From contig NZ_LECR01000008.1 of assembly GCF_001602625.1 (NCBI RefSeq), forward strand, positions 42,505 to 52,002: a stretch of DNA of 9,498 nucleotides, given 5' to 3'. Position numbers and translations under genes: made by a program. The stretch is from Sodalis-like endosymbiont of Proechinophthirus fluctus (GTDB lineage: Bacteria; Pseudomonadota; Gammaproteobacteria; Enterobacterales; Enterobacteriaceae). Every line of letters begins with the position of its first letter. The first letter of the stretch is position 1. Below the pieces are notes generated by a model. It was not told where the DNA came from. It did not search any database and saw nothing but the letters and a program-made list of their open reading frames with translations. This document shows, one piece after another, positions 6,916 through 9,498 of this stretch.

Positions 6916-7836
6916 TTATCGTCTTGTTTGTACTTCATCCTGATTGACGGCAAAGCATGCTACCAGTTGATCGCTGTAGCCTTTCAGCCGTGGTTACAGC
7001 GCGGTGCAAGAGCCAAATTAGTTTTATCCACTCGGGATGCAGATCGGGATTAAGCCGGAGATTGGAGGACAGCAGCGCCTAGGTGTAAGGATGACGGACG
7101 CGACGCGCTGAAAATTTCCGTTTCCTTGTTGGTTTCCACCACCTTGTCCTGCGTACATCACGATAATATAGTGTGCCGCTTTTGCTATCAGCATCAAATC
7201 ATGGGTAATTAGTACCAATGCCATATTCTCGATCTGCTGCAGAGGTCCACAACAGCTCGATAATTTGCGCTTGGGGATGGTTACATCTAGCGCGATAGTG
7301 GGTTCATCGGCAATCAGCAGCTTGGTACGACAAGCGATGATCATGGCTATCATCATGCTCTGGCTTGATACCGCCGGACACGTTGATGCGGATATACGTC
7401 CAGCCGGGAGGCCAGATCTGGAATACCCACCAGCGTCAGCATCAATGGCGCACTGGCACTGGGTCCTGTGGTTGCCGCCCTGCTACACGGTGGCTTCCAT
7501 GACCTGGAAGCCACCGTGTAGCAGGGGTTCAAACTGGTCATCAGATCCTAGAAAATCATGGTTATATCGGCGCCGATAAGTTGGTGGTGCTCGTTGTCAG
7601 AGATTTTCTGTAAATCGCGGCCATTGAACACCAGATTATCAGCTTATAGCTTTGCCGGGATAATCAATTAATCCTATCACGGCCAGCGAGCTGACCGATT
7701 TACCCGAGCCGGATTCGCTGACGATGCTCAGCACCTGGCCTTATTTCCACCTGGTAGAAGATTCTGTCAACGGAGCGGAAGGGTGGCCCTCATCACCGAA
7801 ATGGACCGATATTTTGTCTATGGACAGTAACACCAT
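6916..7836 (-). pseudogene. dppD: dppD'-'dppF fusion pseudogene, dipeptide transporter ATPase remnant
   Basis: DppD and DppF are the two ATPases of the dipeptide/haem importer. The start MVLLSIDKISVHFGDEG is DppD. Walker A reads SESGSGKS (7696-7719, first Gly changed to Ser). Then come [19 protein letters not shown]-stop-DLMTSLNPCYTV (TAG at 7548-7550 in the Q-loop), [16 protein letters not shown], a frameshifted signature, Walker [18 protein letters not shown]-loop [11 protein letters not shown] and VMYAGQ, all DppD-specific. From RHPYT-stop-ALLS (TAG at 7079-7081) the text switches to Dpp[14 protein letters not shown], a further gap of about 20 residues, CTAL-stop-PRLKGYSDQLVACFA and VNQDE, ending at TAA 6918-6916. 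About 1 kb (the DppD tail and most of DppF) is missing between them. The dppC stop lies 10 nt upstream. Confidence 0.9.
7478..7526. repeat. Perfect 22-bp inverted repeat inside dppD
   Basis: Arms 7478-7499 and 7505-7526 are exact reverse complements around the 5-nt loop TGACC. On the gene strand the first arm encodes the conserved DppD PCYTVGF. The second arm encodes MEATV-stop-QGG, where E. coli DppD has MEAIKVHQGG. The second arm therefore departs from the family exactly where it copies the first, and it creates the TAG at 7483-7485. Confidence 0.95.
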
Positions 7837-7846
7837 TAGATTCTCG

Positions 7847-8519
7847 TTACTGCTTGAGTTTGAGATCGATGGCGTACGCAGGCCGTCCCCCATTAAATTA
7901 AACGCCAACACAGTAAGTAGAATAACGAATCCAGAGAACGCTACCACCACCAGGCACTCTGGGCGAACTGCAATACGTCTGCCAGCATTGTGACCTACTC
8001 AGGCGTAAGTGGCTGTGCACTCATACCCAGGAAACCGATCGCTACTATATCCAAAATGACATTAATGGCATTGGAGAACCCCCAGCGAGACCTGAACGAT
8101 AAGCGGCGCCAACAGCTGGGCAAAATATTGACGAACATCTGTCAGCATGCCGGCGACGGCTACCCTTGAAGCGGTAACGTAATCGAGGTTGACTCCCCCC
8201 AGCAGCAGCGCAGCGACAGCGCAACTACCAGGTATCCCACCAGCAGAGACAGGCGGTCGCATCAGGCGAATAAGAATATCGAGGCCGATGTCGTCGGTAC
8301 CGAGCATAAACTGCCAGCTGCCAACTTCTATCCGAACCGTTGGGTGCTAGTAAGCCGGCACCAGGACCACGATGAACATCAGCAGAATGCAGAAATATAG
8401 GTCAGCCCGATAACAGCGTCTTTATTGATTGTGCTTAAAATAGTGCCAAAACTCCTGAAATGGGGTCATCGGCCTCAGCACACCAGTCACAGTGTCACCG
8501 GCTCTATGGCTTGAGTCAT
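7847..8519 (-). pseudogene. dppC: dppC pseudogene, dipeptide transporter permease
   Basis: DppC is one of the two inner-membrane permeases of the Dpp importer. The ATG at 8519 follows GAGGA by 7 nt. The early part reads MTQAIEPVT, then after a frameshift MTPFQEFWHYFKHN. Later segments are FMLGTDDIGLDILIRLM, YVTASRVAVAG, LAPLIVQVSLG, GFLGMSAQPLTPE followed by TAG where Trp is expected, DVLQFAQSAWW and LLTVLAFNLMGDGLR, ending AIDLKLKQ and TAA at 7849-7847. About 72 residues between the third helix and DYVTASRVA are deleted. The gene spans 673 nt, against about 900 in E. coli. It overlaps nothing and sits between dppB (11 nt) and dppD (10 nt), the spacing of a tight operon. Confidence 0.92.
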
Positions 8520-8526
8520 TTTCCGT

Positions 8527-8531
8527 TCCTC
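8527..8531 (-). promoter_or_regulatory. dppC ribosome binding site overlapping the dppB stop
   Basis: On the minus strand the string TAGAGGA joins the dppB stop codon (8533-8531) and the GAGGA motif, 7 nt before the dppC ATG. This arrangement supports translational coupling in the ancestral operon. Confidence 0.65.
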
Positions 8532-9498
8532 TATTTCTTATACCAGATACGCGAGTTCACTACCCTGTACAGGACGTCCACCATCAGGTTGTCCAAAATG
8601 ATCAACGTCGCTACCAGAAACAAACCGCCCTGGATCACCGGATAGTCGCTGCGCTGCAGCACCTCAATCAGCCAGCAGCTGATGTCTGCCCAGGATAAAA
8701 GATGGTTTCGGTCAAAGTAGTAACTCCAGCAGCGTCCCCACATGCAGGCCAATAACCGTTACGACCGACAGCGGCGCGTTACGCAGCACATGAATGATGA
8801 TCACCCGCAGACAGCTCAGCGCTTTGGCACGCGCGGTGCGAATATAATCCTCGCTCAGCACCTCCATCATCGCCAAACGGGTCATACGCACGATGACTGC
8901 CAGCGGAATAGCACCCATCACGATAGCCTGCGTGATGATATGCATCACGGCATCTTTGAAATCCGCCAACTCGCCCCAAATCAGCGTATCAATCAGCATG
9001 AAACCGGTCAGGGGTTAGTTGTTGTCAAGAAACACCGTTTCCCCGTCGAACACCGGCGTAAGATTCAAATGCACTGACACTAGCATAATCAACATCATGC
9101 CCAACAAAAAATGGGCATTGAATAGCCGGTCAACGAGAACACCCACCACGGTATGATCGAAAATAGAACCACACTTCATCACCGCCGCCAAGTGCCCCCA
9201 CGGGAATGCCACCAGTACGGCGAAAATCATGGCGCAAATCTCCAGTTCCAAAGTCGCCTGGAAAGGCGGGACAAATTCCTGCCATACCGGAAGCTGGCTG
9301 GTCTTTAAGTGAGGTGATTGTATCCCCCTACAGAGCACCCTGGCGATGTAGTGAAAGTATTATTGAAATAGCAGCTTATCCAGCCCCATCTAGGTCATCA
9401 ATTCCGCATAGCTCTCGGGGAAATACCGCGCTTCCCGGCCATGATCAACACCGGATCTCCTGAGATCAGATTCACGAAGGCAAAGGTCCGCAAGGTAA
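8531..9498 (-). pseudogene. dppB: dppB pseudogene, dipeptide transporter permease (N-terminus beyond the right edge)
   Basis: DppB pairs with DppC as the membrane channel for dipeptides. The window enters at about residue 20 of E. coli DppB (339 residues) with TFAFVNLISGDPVLIMAG. Further segments are KRGISP, LPVWQEFVPPFQATLELEI, CAMIFAVLVAFPWG, GSIFDHTVVGV, GMMLIMLVSVHLNLTPV, VFLDNN-stop-PLTGFM, LIDTLIWGE, AVIVRMTRLAMMEVL, SEDYIRTARAKALS, VIIIHVLRNAPLSVVTV, WLIEVLQRSDYPVIQGG and VVNSRIWYKK, ending TAG 8533-8531. In the cytoplasmic EAA loop the conserved Gly of RTARAKG reads Ala and the following LP reads LS. Stops occur near 9390 and at the TAA before PLTGF; frameshifts occur near 8990 and around 8700. 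Length is otherwise close to normal. dppA should lie to the right. Confidence 0.93.

Noticed and set aside
7265..7579. Plus-strand open frame of 104 codons sharing words with the minus frame
   Set aside because: The shared words arise from the 22-bp inverted repeat, which reads the same on both strands. The real coding strand is minus (dppD).
8742..9077. Plus-strand open frame of 111 codons
   Set aside because: It is antisense to well-conserved DppB sequence; its His/Gln/Arg-rich product is typical of a shadow frame.
1..9498. CRISPR array, tRNA, rRNA, insertion sequence or phage genes
   Set aside because: No regularly spaced repeats, cloverleaf-like segments, transposase or integrase motifs were seen on either strand.

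Overview
This is a stretch of enterobacterial chromosome in advanced decay. Every recognisable gene is a pseudogene, and no uninterrupted reading frame exceeds about 110 codons. Protein remnants stay close to E. coli-type NarG and DppB/C/D/F. Heavy loss of anaerobic respiration, peptide uptake and regulator genes, together with small deletions, frameshifts and many TAG/TAA/TGA stops, fits a recently host-restricted member of Enterobacterales. A Sodalis-like insect symbiont is my best guess. That is an inference; no marker gene proves it.

Layout. (1) Positions 1-1453, minus strand: the N-terminal two thirds of narG (respiratory nitrate reductase alpha subunit), with three internal deletions, several frameshifts and nonsense codons; it runs off the left edge. 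(2) 1454-3306: non-coding or unrecognisable sequence. It is mostly AT-rich, with a sharply GC-richer patch at about 2352-2650, a CRP/FNR-like dyad near 1837, a strong hairpin at 2739-2767 and two related palindromes at 3170-3230. (3) 3307-6632: an AT-rich block holding a PAS-LuxR type regulator pseudogene (minus), an NCS1-family cytosine/purine permease pseudogene (minus) and a second PAS-LuxR regulator pseudogene (plus). (4) 6656-6860: a small unrecognised coding remnant on the minus strand. (5) 6887-9498, minus strand: the dipeptide ABC transporter operon in the order dppB-dppC-dppD'-'dppF, reading right to left. It is cut by the right edge inside dppB, and dppD and dppF have been fused by a deletion.

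How the genes worked together. DppB and DppC are the paired inner-membrane permeases, and DppD and DppF the paired ATPases, of the dipeptide/haem importer. NarG is the molybdenum catalytic subunit of membrane nitrate reductase. The two PAS-LuxR regulators flank a nucleobase permease, so the central block may once have been a small sensory/uptake locus. None of these can make a functional protein as read here. I did not find an intact novel system. The most interesting points are mechanistic scars (a dppD/dppF paralogue fusion and a perfect 22-bp inverted repeat that looks like a template-switch mutation) and the paired PAS-LuxR/permease arrangement with unexplained palindromes around it.
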